A DNA stretch of 64,000 nt, taken from contig NC_020173.2 of assembly GCF_000224145.3 (NCBI RefSeq), positions 1,479,435-1,543,434 of the forward strand, given 5' to 3'. The notes below the pieces were generated by a model. It was not told where the DNA came from. It saw nothing but the letters and a program-made list of their open reading frames with translations, and ran no database searches. Below are positions 25,601 through 39,500 of this stretch, in pieces (positions within the stretch are counted from its first letter, which is position 1; each line of letters starts with the position of its first letter). This stretch comes from Ciona intestinalis. Its lineage: Eukaryota > Chordata > Ascidiacea > Phlebobranchia > Cionidae. A program made the translations under genes and the position numbers.

Positions 25601-28600
25601 GAGAAATAAAAGAAACTAACTTCTGCTCATAGATTGACGATGTACTGTTTCCCGTTCTGTTGGCGAGTAATCACAATTGCTCGATACGCGGTGTCATTAC
25701 GCCATGCGAGTACTCCTACAGAAAGTTAGGTAAAATTTCTCAATTAGGCCACAGTCATACAGCAATAGTTACGTCAGTGTTCGTCATAACTAACTTAAAC
25801 GATAAGATAAATAAGTGGAAGTTCAGAATTACATACAGCGCCGTTTATAAAAAGCTTTCCGGTTTAAATAGCCTGAGATTTAGGTATGTTGTTGTGTATA
25901 CATAAGTACCTGGTTTATCGAGTACAGATTAATATTAAGGTCGATAATCTTTAGGCGATCAATCAATTAAAACAAATTTAACCTTTACGCCTTCAGTGAA
26001 ATAGTAAAGCAATTGTTTAAGAAAATTGTTATATTATACCTTATCGGATAATGTTCGACCAGAATTATGATTTACAATTTAAATAGTACATGTGTGTCAC
26101 TGCAGTTCCTATTGCGTCGGTAAATATATTGTATGTGTAAAGTGCACCTCGCTATAGGTTGGTATGATGTTTATTAACGTGCGCGCTGTTGTAACACATA
26201 CTTCAGCTTTGTGGCTATTGCCTTGCGTGCATCGATCCGTGGCTTGAAATTTTCAATTGGATTTCGGTCGCTCGAGTCGGGGGTAATTCTTTCTTAATTC
26301 TGATCGATCAGATTCGAGTTTGGAATTCGAATATGCGACGAACAAACTGTTCTGCTGTTGCCCGGAGCGGACCGCACACAAAAGACTGGTTTTATTGGCT
26401 CTAATCTCCTGATCGCGGGTAATTGGCAGTAGTAAATGTAAAAAAGGAAGGCGGGCCATGATATGCACTTTTACATAGAAAACAACATTTCACCCGAAAA
26501 ATGAAACGTAATAACGTGTTGACTTTCTATATTTACAGTGCTTCTCGGAATTTATCAACTTTTACCGTTATTGTGGTTCAGCCGTTCGCAGAAATTTTAA
26601 GCAATGATAAAACAGCGCACGAATTTGAGACAAAGGAATCGTGCTGCAATAAACACATACTCGCGAAACGCATTCGCCCTTCTCTTCACGCTGAGTTATC
26701 CTTTCGTAATTCTGGTGTAATATCCTGTCTAATCGCCACAGTTTTTCACTGCCCGATTAAATGCGCGTTACAACTTTGTATTACATTAGGGTTGAAATCG
26801 GTTCGCTTGATTAGCATTGCTTTCACTATATGCTAGAAGTTACCGTGCGCTAAGACCTGAAACGATGAGACGGTTAATTAAACCGCAACTAATAAGATTC
26901 AAATGCGCGATAGCAATTCTCGGGCTACAGTTGAATTATTGTGCGGAAAACGTGAGCGTGCTGTGACGGTGCGACCGCATGGCCACTGTCAACATTTTAA
27001 AGTCGCAGACCAGTTGGGCAAGCGATTAATGGTAATTTAGGTCAGCTCGTTTTACGTGGGCAATAAATGACCGAGTTCGCAAATTTGAAATGTCCATATA
27101 TGACATAGGTGTCAGCATGTTTTCCTTTTGCTTAGAGGGTTTATTCACGCTTTGCAACCTACATGCGAACGTTTCAATACAATAGTTAATAGTATATATG
27201 TCTGATACATCATTACGTAATGTTGATATCGGGTAGAATATTAGGAAGGAAGTGCGGCCGCGATGTTCTTGCGGTGTGTCATAATATGCTTTGAAATCGT
27301 GATGGTTTCTAATTTAAATTTTGTTCATTTCTTTGGCACGGATCGGTATTTAATTACGGCACTCTTCGCTTACACTTAGCAGTTAACAGGTTAAATCGCA
27401 GGCAAATTGACGAGAGAGTTTAAGAAAAAGAGGGGAGTGCGAGAGAAGAAAGCTGCTCCGCGTGATTCGCGCCAAGAGAAAGAAAGAGAAAAAGAGGGAG
27501 GAGAGAAACGAGAGGAAAGACTTACATTACACTCGTCTTGTAGTGATGTCATTGTATTTGATGGCATAAGCATTTTAACGAAACAATCAATGAAAGAGCA
27601 GGCAGAGTATACTTCTGTGACGTTATACTATGTGTTATTTCGGTAGCCGGAGAAATTAGACAACAACAGTAGAACAGTATGAGGCTATAAATACAAATAA
27701 ATACACATGACAAATTATGTTTAGAGCAAAAGGATAGCGAGTTTTATTATTCAAATAAGTATTGATATTAAATAGCGGAAAAGATTTTGTATTAGTTTTT
27801 TAGTTTGAAATTCATATTGTACAGAAGTGAAAGTCTGTTTAATAATTCAGGAGTACCCATGAATATGCTATTTCGGTGCCTTTAAGATTTAATGTGTACA
27901 ATGTAAATTGTTCCCCTTATAAAGTTTTTCAATTCTCCTAACTGTTTATGTCAAGTTAGTGTCTTTCTTTGTTTGTGCGACTTTCAGTTTAAACATTTTG
28001 AATAGGTGACAAAATTATTAGGATAGTGTTCTAGGAAATGGTAGCCGTAATCAATGTACTGTACTCGGCCGGATACTGCCTGCACTATAAACAACGGCGC
28101 AATGTGCACAGGAGTCTATGAATAAGCACGAGACATGGCTGACACAAAAGCGCTCACTAAAGGAAATTGCGCCTGTTTAGTTGATTGTAAGCTATTTTCG
28201 ACCAGATCCGTGCTTGTATTGTTTACCGTTAATTTCAATCAAATTGTACGCGAAACTGCCGGTTTAGGTTATAATCACATACGTTCTCTCGACAGGCGAG
28301 ATATTGGTCTTAACGTAGTATATTGAACTTTTCATTTTTCTAACAGATTTAATACTGCTTAGGATATTTAACACAATCGTTTGAATTTGTGGAAGTGATT
28401 TAGTTTGGCTTAATTCAAGTGAGGACCAAGGATTATTTTATTTCACAATGAACACTTTCGATGTCACAGTTGCTTCGGAATCGAATCAACATTAATCTCC
28501 GAATCACCTTGTTTTAAAATCGAACACAGCGAGTTACCCCCCAGTCTGTACTGCGGGACTCGCAACGTCAACACAGAAACACTTTGGCCTCGCTCTCCGG

Positions 28601-29552
28601 CAGCGCACGAAGAGAAAGAAAGAGAGAAACAGGAGTAATGACGAATCGACATCACAATGCGAACCCGAGGAGCGCGGCGCCGAGGGGAGATGCTGTCACG
28701 GTAAATAGCTCCCGATAAGACAATATAAGTTTAGAAATTTGTATGGATCACGAATTTATCGCGTATTTACTTTAGGCCCATAAAGCGCGACCGCTTTAGG
28801 TATCACCTGTTTTTATTTTATACGGTTAAGATTCCCGTTTTCTCATACATTAATTCCCGCATTGACGCAAATGGAATTTATGTACATTGACTCATATTTG
28901 CTTATCTAGGCCGCGCGACCCAGTCTTAAACTGTGACGTGGAATTTTGTTGCTATAAGTTATACAACATTTAACTATCCCTGGCTGCCACCCCAAAACTG
29001 TATTTTCGATGCGTAATTCTTGTGACTGAGTATTTTATCAAAGTTTAAATACCCAGCTCCAATTTTCGATTTTCGTCAATTAAACGCCCGCCCTTAAAGT
29101 GCTCTTGGCGTATTGCTCGCCGCGCATAAGGTAACCCATACATCATCTTATAAAAGAATATTTTTCGCAATCTTAATTTGTTAGATCGAGATCGAGCCTA
29201 ATAAATAATGCATACGCCACCCAAAGCCGGGCCCGTTCATTATTGGGGAGTTCTCCATAAACTAAACCGCAACAGATCGGAGAATACAACCACGTTGTGC
29301 AAGCCCGCTAGAAATAGCTGCCGGATACTCTGCCGCAGATATGCATAACAGCATAATATGTAGCACTATTATCGATTATAAAGATCACGCGTTGTTAGCG
29401 TGCAAGAAATCCGACGTATATTCTAAACCAACGATACGTTAAGTTGAAATTAGCCACGCCCAAACCGATAGTTGTAAGGGCACCACACATCGTGTTTCTT
29501 TTGCGGCTTTGATTTTTCTTGTCCAAAGGTCACTTGGTTAAATGACATTATG
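19664..29552. other. long non-coding region upstream of ARID5
   Basis: About 9.9 kb with no exon that I can support and, unlike the DNA to the left, no MITE copies. It contains perfect TGACGTCA palindromes at 20925-20932, 21133-21140 and 22834-22841. Purine/pyrimidine tracts lie at about 21800-21890, 25545-25615, 27405-27525 and 28588-28640. Position and content suggest cis-regulatory DNA for ARID5, or an intron if the missing first ARID5 exon lies to the left. Both are inference. Confidence 0.45.
20244..20340. repeat. local direct repeat, ATACATAAATAAATGAATAACC
   Basis: The ~28-bp unit TATACATAAATAAATGAATA + ACCAATA occurs at about 20247-20274 and again at about 20306-20333, separated by a related AAATGAATAGTATATAAAAC spacer. 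A small tandem/inverted AT-rich repeat. Confidence 0.7.
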
Positions 29553-29735
29553 TATAGTACTCTGGGGTGTGAGATACTGTTAGCACATAAATTCCTTCCT
29601 AATCGTGTTTTAAATAATTACCAAAGCTCTTTCAGGGTCGCTGCGGTTGCTTAATTCTGTAATTGTTTTGTTTACTACCAAATGTGACGGAAAATAGATT
29701 AAAACCTGTCCCATCTTGCCCCCACCCTACTATAC
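29553..29735 (+). mobile_element. MITE copy, diverged
   Basis: Left end TAGTACTCTGGGGTGTGAGA, body with TTAGCACATAA and TTTGTTTACTACCAAATG, right end TGTCCCATCTTGCCCCCACC. It lies about 460 bp before the first visible ARID5 exon. Confidence 0.8.
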
Positions 29736-30198
29736 AATTAGGAGTTTTACTATTTCGAGTCGTAGTATATGGCATAATGTGACCTCCAACCGTGTAAATA
29801 TTGTTCTACGGAAGACTAGCGTAAGCGAAAATTACAATGCCAGATCCCCGCGGGCATTAGGCCAAAACAACGCGAGTATGGCATGGACGCTACAACACGT
29901 GTCCTTGTCCGATTCAATTAGGCAAACCAATACGAATAATGAACCATCATTAATGCGCCATTTGCTCTTGAATTTCGCGGTTTTTATTTCCTTATGTCAA
30001 GAGCGTACGATATTTTACGCATAATGGTTTAAATATTGGTTTAATTGTGCTTATCATTAGCTTGTAGTGTTTAGTATGCCTCTCCAATACTGAGGGGCGA
30101 GGGAAGTTTCATTCGTGTGGGTTCGCTTGTCGGACCTAGTATTATTGTAAGAACCTCGTCCTCAATCCATCCTAATTCCGCCCTTTGTTTCTTGGCAG

Positions 30199-30585
30199 TG
30201 GGTGGGCGGCAATTGCGGTCGGCATGGATCCTACGTCTTCTATAAAGCGTTCCGCTACCATATCACCTCTGAACCGACACGATTACCCTCCTTGCCAAAT
30301 ACACCACGCGGTCGAACACGAGACCGGAGGCATCAGTCCGAGGCCTCTCGCTCTGATGACGCAGACTCGCCTGATGACGTAGCTCGTGACGTCATAGGCA
30401 CCGAAGAGCGCATATTGGCGCTTGGGGAATTCTTCTTCGTTCAATGCCGCCCCGAAGACCCTGTGTGCGTTGGTGAGCTACAGCTGCTTTGGCACGACAA
30501 ACACTCTGGACAAGACCTTGCCTCTACAAGGTTATATTACTTGCCGGACACTACACCGGCTGGAAGGACATCTCAACATGGTGAA
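30199..30585 (+). CDS. arid5: ARID5 exon with BAH-like N-terminal region
   Basis: Acceptor TTTCTTGGCAG, donor GAA|GTAAGT, 129 codons, phase 0 at both ends. It contains GSYVFYKAFRYHI, then LGEFFFVQCRPEDPVCVGEL and QLLWHDK, then LYYLPDTTPAGRTSQHGE. All are recognisable counterparts of the ARID5B N-terminus. Between FRYHI and LGEFFF there is an insertion of roughly 45 residues rich in Arg/Asp/Ser that the human protein lacks. A TGACGTCA at 30387-30394 falls inside this insertion and is coding. Confidence 0.93.
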
Positions 30586-33500
30586 GTAAGTTTAAGTTCT
30601 ATTTTAAGCTGCATGTATTTCAAAAACTCTTGTATGCTGTTATCAAAGGGCAAATATTAGCTTTGGTTCGAATGCTCATCGGTTTACTATCGGGACAACA
30701 AGTACCTGAGCCACTCATAAAGTGTAGCTTATTGAAGGTACCGGCTGTAAAACGAGACGTCACTCTAGCCCTCATTCGAGTACCAGTTAAGTGCCATGCA
30801 GGTTACTTCTCCAGCGTACGTGTCATCTCTTCTAGTGCTGCCGCTCGCAGTCTCGGTTTGTGGAACGCAAAAACATTTATCAACGGGAGCGTGTAACCGC
30901 AATGTTTTGCATCCACAAAAGCCGCCTAATGTCGCGTTCGTTTCTTGTCAGTGACCCCACTTGTATACAACATATGTCCATTCGCTGTGGAGAATCGCAT
31001 GTTTGCTTGTCTTGATCTGTTTTGATTTCAACTACCGAACACACGCTGGTTGTGTAACACTCCACAACTTTGGCGCACGGCTGCTTATCTGCATTTTTGC
31101 GTTTTGTATCAACACACGAGTATCTTAATGAAATCGCGGCGGTTACACTCTCTGTGATTATTATGTATGCACCACGACATTGACCTTGGTCGACTTTTAC
31201 CAACCCGTATAGTCTGGAATTTGCAAAACACATATTTTCATTTCATAAGTGTAAAAATACGAAATCTTCATTCGATGGATATATTACTATCATATAAACA
31301 AAAACTGGTGTATATAAAATCGCTGACAAGCCCTGTATTTCGAAAGTGCAGTGCTCGTATTATCTCATATTGATTAGGGCGTAGGTGCAATGGCAGTTTT
31401 AACAGTATCACTTCGTGTTTAGCCGCTGCTCTACATCGATTAGAAATTATCGTCCACAGACTGGAGCAATCAAAGCTATTGTAACTGCAAACATAATACC
31501 AACTCGCCGGAATTCAAATTATTGATCCGTATTCTCGGCCGCTTCGTGGAAAAATTGTAATAACCACCGCAGTAAATATGCACGCCGGGAGAAACTGTCG
31601 TCTTCTGTTCAGCTAATTGGCCGAAATGATCGATAAGCAAAACCATAACCACAGCTATGACGTAACAAACCTACCCGCGGGCAAGGGAACCAGAGATTAT
31701 TTGTTACTCTTGAGGTAATCGCTTCGGTTTTGTGATCGTTTCAATGAATTCTTCTTTTGTGCTTTCGTCAATTGCTTTTTACGGTCCACTGCGTTTGGGG
31801 TAATGCGGAAAAAATGAAAGTGACGTCATATCGATGGAATTTTGACGTCATCTGCGGACGTGAAACGCATCAATTTAAATTTGGGTGAAATGGGATTGTT
31901 TTATTGCAAGTTTCGTGAGGAGTATTCGTATCAATGAAAGTACTGTTTGTTTAATTCGCCATATATGTCAAGCGGGCAGCGGCTTAACACTGTAAGTGAA
32001 GCATGAAGTGCGGTATGTCTTTTGAAAGCAAGGGTGCACTAACCCCAATACTTTGCGACAATAGATATATTCAAATATAACCAATCGGTTAAAACTTATA
32101 AAACAATGCACGCAAAAAAAATATTATTAAATTTAATTAATTCGCTCGTGAGATTTTGAAGTAAATATGCCTCGAAAATCGAGACTGTCGAAATCAATAT
32201 ATAAACGGACGAGATTGGACCCATAATGCTTTTAGTTTTAAGCAATGTTGCGTATCAGCTTTGACTTTCAGCTGCTGGGTAGCAGGCCAGGCTGCGCCAG
32301 ACCGCGTCGCATTAAATATTAATTCGAGCATAGAGTCTTGTACTGCCCGCGTCGAAAAGCTGACGGAATGTTAATCACTTAGTGGCTCCATACAGGTGAT
32401 AGGTTACCCAACAAGTAAAAGTGATACTGCTCATCCGAAACGTAACAAAAAGTGGTTTGCCAAATTTTTTCGGCGACGTGTACGTTTTTGTGACAGGTTA
32501 ATATATTATAATGACAATGGCGAAGTTCCAAAATATTTTATATTCACTTTAGCATATCATACAAGCCAAAATAAACGACTCCGCCTGTTTCGCATGAGAT
32601 TATAGACCCACGCTAACAGATGTTTCACTCGTCGAACAATTGGAGCCACTGCTCCCACTCCGCTCAATGCTCTTATTCTCTTTTATTCTCCTACGCGAAG
32701 GCCGCGCTCGCGGACGTGTTTCGATGTGAACATTTTGTTATTTATGTGCGCCCTAATCATCGCTTATTATGGGTCACGCTGTTGCGTCTCGCACACTTTC
32801 AAAGCTGGAATGCTGATTGCCGTGTATTCATTTCCCGTTCTGAAGCACCGATTTGTCTAAAAAAAAATTGAAAATTTTGCGGGCCGATTTTCTATGAAAA
32901 GTGTTGTCTTACAAAACACCTCGCATTTTCGTGTAGGATTGAAAATGGTATATAGATTTCATTTTCGTTGCTGCGGCCTTACCAGGCACTTGTAAAATAT
33001 CGCTCTCATTTACGCGCCACATTTCCTTTGACGTTGATTGTTCTGGCATAATGGGAAACTTCCCGTATGTTTCTTTATTTCTCTTTCAGAGCAACTTACT
33101 CATAATGGTGTGTGAGAAGTGGTGTATTAGAATTCAAAGATAGGAAATCGTTTTACTGGACGATATATGGCCGGTCTGTATACAATACTGTCTACGCCAA
33201 ACAACATGTGACCACAATGCGAAATTTACTGCGAATTTTAGTAAGCTGCCACGTAGGTCTAAATTTGACGCAAAGTTATCTGGTATTTTTTAAATGAACT
33301 CCGTTGAATTTACAATACGTAGAAAAAACTGCCTTAAAAATAGCTCGGTTTATCCTTACAGTAAAGATTTCAATTATTTCAAATCACCAGCTTGTTATGT
33401 TGTGGTAGGATACAAAACTTCCAGCGGTTTCCACTACAGACTAAACTTTGAGCATCTGGTTTCAAATTTAGTTCTGAAAACCGTTTCCTTTAAACGTTTA

Positions 33501-36500
33501 AAGTTTATCAAGAAGTCTGCTTGGGATTTGCCATCCTACTCAGTATTCAGCAGCAATGCAATATTAGTGGGGAAACTGAGATTTATATTGACAATCGATA
33601 GCTCTTCAAGTGTAATAAACCAGCACTCACGCACACCTCGTTTCGTGGTGTAACGGCTGTTGTTTAACAAGGCAAAATACGTAACAAGCAATTTCTTTAT
33701 GACCGCACTAACTCCATTCGATTTCACCAGATCAAGTCAGCGTAGTGCGCGCGCACACACACGTATGGTGCGTTGCCATGTACCCTTACAGCACACGCAC
33801 TAATGGTTTGTGTACTCAGCCCGTTTACTGTCAGCGCACTTAATAGATTAAGAGCACAAATATATCCTCATTTCGAAATTCTGCGACGTGCTTATTGATT
33901 CAAGAATCGTTAAATTGAACATAAACCCAATGTCGTTTTGCTTCGAGTTCTATTTAGCGCCTATGTCTGTCTTTAAACTTGATTTAAATTTTAGTATTAA
34001 AAATTTAACCAAGGACGTTTATAAGATAATTTGGCATATGCCTTTTCTCAAAAGTAGGGTATCGTTTCATTTGGAAATATCGAGTCACAGCATTTATTAT
34101 TCACCGATCCGTTACATAAACATCTGTTTGAAATTCAATTTCCTTTAGCGGGGTGGTGTCTTCAAGACGACACACGTAAATACGTGTAATACAGCTACTG
34201 AACCGTGTTGTGCGTATGTCGCGCCTTCTAACCATTCTCTATTTCACGTTCTCCCACTCCTCCGGTGTTCTGCTTGTTTCTTTCTTTATCTTTCCGCTCC
34301 CACCCCCGCGCCCCGGTAACTTCATTATCTTGCTTGTGATTGATTGATTCCAACAAGGCAGTGTAAATCGCTCAACGCGGGGTACTCTATTCGAGAAAAT
34401 GTACAAAAGTATTTGATCACAAAACCGACAGTTTAACAAACTTCTTTTGTGTCACCCCCAAAGATCAAACCAATTCAAATAAAGTACAAATTATAATTTT
34501 GACAATAATAACCGATGTGGGTTATTGCGTAACATTTATACACCTCTTCAGTTATTTCTTAATATACTATATTTAAAAGACAGTATATGGTAATTTATAA
34601 TAGTTGTCAGAATTCTTAAATATCATCTTATTGTAAGTCTACAGGAAACGTTCCTATTGATGTTTTTGATCAATAGAATCTTTCATTTAAATGCAGGTAT
34701 TGATTTAGTGTACAGTTATACTGTACTAGTTCAATATTTGTTTCCAAATTATCACAAAAAGTTTTAATGCAAAATTTTATAGCACTCTGTTTTGTTATAC
34801 TTTTGTTGTTATAAAACACCAATAGCCTATTTACAAAATTCAAACGAGTTTTTGTTCTACGCTTGTCCGGTTGCGTTTATCGCTGGCTATTGTATAGCAG
34901 GACAGTCCCATCTCTTTGTATACATAATGTCATGACACCACCGGTAAACCTCCACGTAGCGTTGTAAACCATCTGTACTGTTTCTGGTACAGACTCGGTT
35001 CGCCAACATTAATTAGAGCAGTAGCGAACTGCTGTACTACCAATTAACTTACCTAATAAAATAGACTTTCAATTACAAGTTATACTTAAGAACAAGCACT
35101 TGCGAATTTAACATTTATAATGCTGTATGCGTAAGCGCAATGCGGCCATTGTTATCACTAAAAAGATCACATATTAAAATAGATTACATAACTTAAATAT
35201 TACACATTACCCTGTGCGTCAGAGTTATAAATTCAACATACAGAATTCATTTGTATTTACGGTGTTGGTTAGAAAGGTCACGAACCTAATAATGTTGTCA
35301 TTGGCGCAAGCAACTTGCTTACGGTTAAAGGGCGTAACAGCTATCGACCCACGAGTTCAGTGATGCGCTTCGTATATTTTATCACCGGTTTTATTTACTG
35401 CTGCGGACTTTTAGCTTTTGTGTTTTGTAAACAATTTTGCAATCTTAATTTTCGTTGATTTTTTTTTCGCTGGAAACACTGGCCGCCAGTATTGTTTCTC
35501 GTTTAGGAAGTTTGAACTATGGTTTGCCACATAAACTGCACAACACAATGCGCCGTTATATAAAATGCACTCAGCGAGTACCATAATGTTATCCGTAAAT
35601 TTTAGGAAAATTTTAAGTTAATTTAATAAATTCCTTAATTTGGTAATTGAAACCTTAACTACTTAAATCAAATGAATCTCCACTAAAATAAGTGAGTTAA
35701 TTCTAAAGCTGTTTTATCAAATGTACCTCTAGATTAGACAGGGTGACTAGCTTTTCCCTCTTAAATTCTGGTAACCCGATATCGCCCACGTTTTGGGCCA
35801 TAGATAATTGACAAAAGGCCCGGATTACTGAAATGCTTGTGGCTTGAAGCTGTCATGTCAATATTCGGACAGCCTGTTTTAAATATGCGACTTTATAAAT
35901 CGGTCTTCCCAGTAATTTCTTATATCACATATGCGCTGTTTACTGCAGATATAGTACTGTGGAGTAAGATGGATACCGTTAGTATTTAATATCCCATACA
36001 TCCTAATTGTGTTTTTTTACTTTCAACAAAACGGTCTTAAGAGTCGTGAGGATACAATTATATTTTTTCTGTAACTGTTCTTTGTTTACTAACAAATAAT
36101 AATGGTCAAATGGCAGTTATTTTTACGACTCTCAGTACACGAATAAATCGGTCAGCAACACTAATAGAGAGTGTTGCAGTACACGAGCTTTTAAATATTT
36201 CACCACTAAAACGTGCTATTCCTCTTTCTACAGTATTGCGTGTTTATGTATTGGCTTTATAAGCTTTGGAGCTTGAAATTTAAGTAACTTTATATTATAA
36301 TCAGTATAGTTCAAAACTCCCGGTCGCACGAATAAAGTAAACAGCACGAAACCGCTACGTATGGTTTCCCACGAATTAAAGCTATGGTTAGTAGGCTTCG
36401 TGTGACTATGGCCCTGTTCGTGTCATTTATATTGAAATGTAAACGTATCCCACCGGTGTAATAATTTATAGCTCAATCGTAATGCGGTGATTTTGTCTCG

Positions 36501-39500
36501 GCCATGTCAATTAAGCGCTTTACGGCCACCGAATCTTAAAAGGTAATATAATTCGCAGTCTTCTAATACGCGAACCCACAAAGCGATATCTCTTCTGTCT
36601 CAAAATTGTTAAGTTTCCCCGACAGATAAACCGTTCTCACTCCGCTCCTCTCGGTTATTCTCTTTTATTCTCCTGGAGGAGCGAAGCGGTGTTTGTGTGC
36701 GTTCCGCCATCTGGCCGTGTAAAATCGCACCAACAGTCAATAAAAGCGCACTGTGTGATTAGCACAGTGATAATTCAACACGCATTCTTATCACGACCGA
36801 CCTTAACAAGATCCACATATGCATATAATGTTGCATCTACAAGAACGTGTCTTAAATTTAAAATTGATTCCTGCTTCAGCTTTATAAAAATAAATATGTT
36901 GTTTTAAAAAGTCGGAGTGTTTCAACATCGTATAATTTGCTTAGAATTTCAGATCATACCGGTTGTTATGGCTCGCTGTCCTTAAAACTAAATATAACCA
37001 CTTGCCATTATTCTTTTAATGCGTGATATGTGTACGTGGCCGCTTACCGTTAAACGCATGCATAATTAAGCCTGCCCGTCTTGGCGACCGTGCACACTAT
37101 TTTACATTAACAACGAAACTGGGGCGATTATTTAAGTATGGTGATATTTAATTCGAAGCACGCTGTGATTCTCTATTGTGTGGTATGTCACTCAAAAGCT
37201 CTTTGTAACCAATTCCAGTTTCGGGCTAACGAATTAAGGAAGGATGAGACACGCCGGCTTTAGGTGCTGATAATTCTGTAACCTGCTGCAGCCGCTGTTC
37301 AATGGGCTTGCACCAAAAAATTGGTGATTGATAGGCCATTTCTCGTTAATAGGACCCGGGAAGTAATCGCTCTGTCGCCGCTCTTTGTTTTTTCCTTCGA
37401 AAATGGCGACTTCCGGGCTCAAGCCTGTGCGGCGCGCATGTTTTACCGCAACTCTGCTAGCTCTTTGTGGAGCATTCTTGTTTAAGTCAAGGCGAAAATG
37501 TTACAGTTAAATTACCATCGATAGCAATCTTTGTTTGGAAGCGCCGTGAAATATTTGATTACCTTAAACTTTAACGAACTTTTATGTGGGAATGACCAGG
37601 TTTCGTTCCATATACTATGTGGTTTAAAATCGCTTCTTGTTTGTATAGCTACATCGTGTTATGGATATATGTTTGCTTCGTATATAAAAAGAAAGTGTTA
37701 CGTGTCGCGTCGTCTCGTTAAGCCCCATTGCGAAATGAGCAGCTGCAGTTTAAATAAATGTGTTTGCAATGCGAGTAAACCTGCCAAACTATCGAACCGG
37801 GAATTAATAAAGCACGTTTCAACGATCCGTTCCTTCCCGCAACTTTTCCGTTCTCGGCATTCTTTGTCCTCGCGAGACTTTGCCCACTGAACCGTAACCG
37901 CAGGAATTGGAAATTCTAGACCGAAGAGAGCAAGGCGCTGTGACATCATAATACAACCCGCGTGACTTAATCCCCGGCTTGAGATTATAGGCTTCCTAAG
38001 TTATGAGCACCAGACGTGAAATGAAATTACATGTTAGACACCAAACGAATCGGGCTGGTTCTCAAACTTCAAATAGCACGCGCCCTATTACTGCTTAAAA
38101 TTACAAATAATTAGTTGAATGTTTATTTCGTTAAATACCGACAAGCGGTCGGGAAATGTTGGCTTATGTGCCTCACTGAAACCCCCAAGGCCTCGAGCGT
38201 CAGTTCTACAAACAGCTGTGCGTGCTTATTTTACCTATGACCTACCACTGCGTCAAATCTAATGCGTGTACAGCGTCACAGTTACGCAGAACACGCATCG
38301 TAATGGCCGTGTTTGAATTCACACGAAATTTTCTTTCAATACAGACAGTGCGGAAATTCTCATTAAACTCATACACGATACGTGGTTAGACCAACAAAAG
38401 TCGGCTTAGTTTGGCACGAAATTAAATTTTACTATTAGCTCTTTTTGTTATAACGATCGATCAATTTGTGTACACGATTTCAAATTTAAATACTGCAACC
38501 GCGTAATAGTTTTGTAACCAAATAGTATGACTGCATCTTAATGCGTTACAATAGTATACTGGGCCTTTGTTTTGTAATCAATGCGCCAAGTGTCGAATTG
38601 AGGGCTTTGCGATCACGACGTATTGTTTACTGTTAATCATCTGGGACGTTGTTAATTACAATAAGGTTGATTACGAATCAATTCTCACTCCCACGCTTCT
38701 CGCTCTGAAACAAAACAAGCGGTGTTTTGTTTCTCTTCACTCCCTCCTCTCTTTCGTTTTCCCCTTTCTCTCACTTTTCACTCGCTCTCCTCTTTTCCGC
38801 TCTCTCTCGCCCCTAGCGACGGTGCCGCTGTACAGCGGCAACGATTAGACGTAGATTTGTCGGCTTTAATCGGATTTCCAACGCGAACCGATTTACGGCG
38901 CACTACTCGTGTTATTACTGTTATTATTACCATTAATGCACGAATAGGAGTCGTACTGTTCAAAACTAAAAAAATCAATAACTATTTCACATTTGTCAAA
39001 TCGACTTGTATGTAATATATTGACACGCGTGTACCGCAACACTCAGTCCCATACCATAGCGCTTAGATTTAGAAAGTCGATTAAACAGTTTATGGGTTTA
39101 AAAAGATAATGCGGACATTAATCCCTACCTATCCATGTTTTAATACTACCTGAACAAGTTGGTTATCGAAAACGACATTTTGAACCATAGCACTCTTAAA
39201 TACCTCGTACGTTCTTGTAAAATAAACCTATTTCTATGCCTACTTGTGAATAATTGATAGAAAGGCTACAGATTGGTGCCACGTTTCAAACCACAGGGAA
39301 CCCTTCTTATACGAACGATTATGTTAACTTCGATTTTAATAACTGCAGAAGGATTCCACTTACAAAATACTCGATTTTTAAATGAATTATTCCCAAATTA
39401 ATTTTTGAACGACATATTTTAAAATAAAAATGTATTGGTTTTTATTTTTAAAATTGTTTTATATATAAGTTAAATTGTTAGTTTAAAAACACAGTCGTTG

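Noticed and set aside
33294..33653. 119-codon open frame in the ARID5 intron
   Set aside because: No recognisable domain, AT-driven composition and no splice-site partner. Treated as chance.
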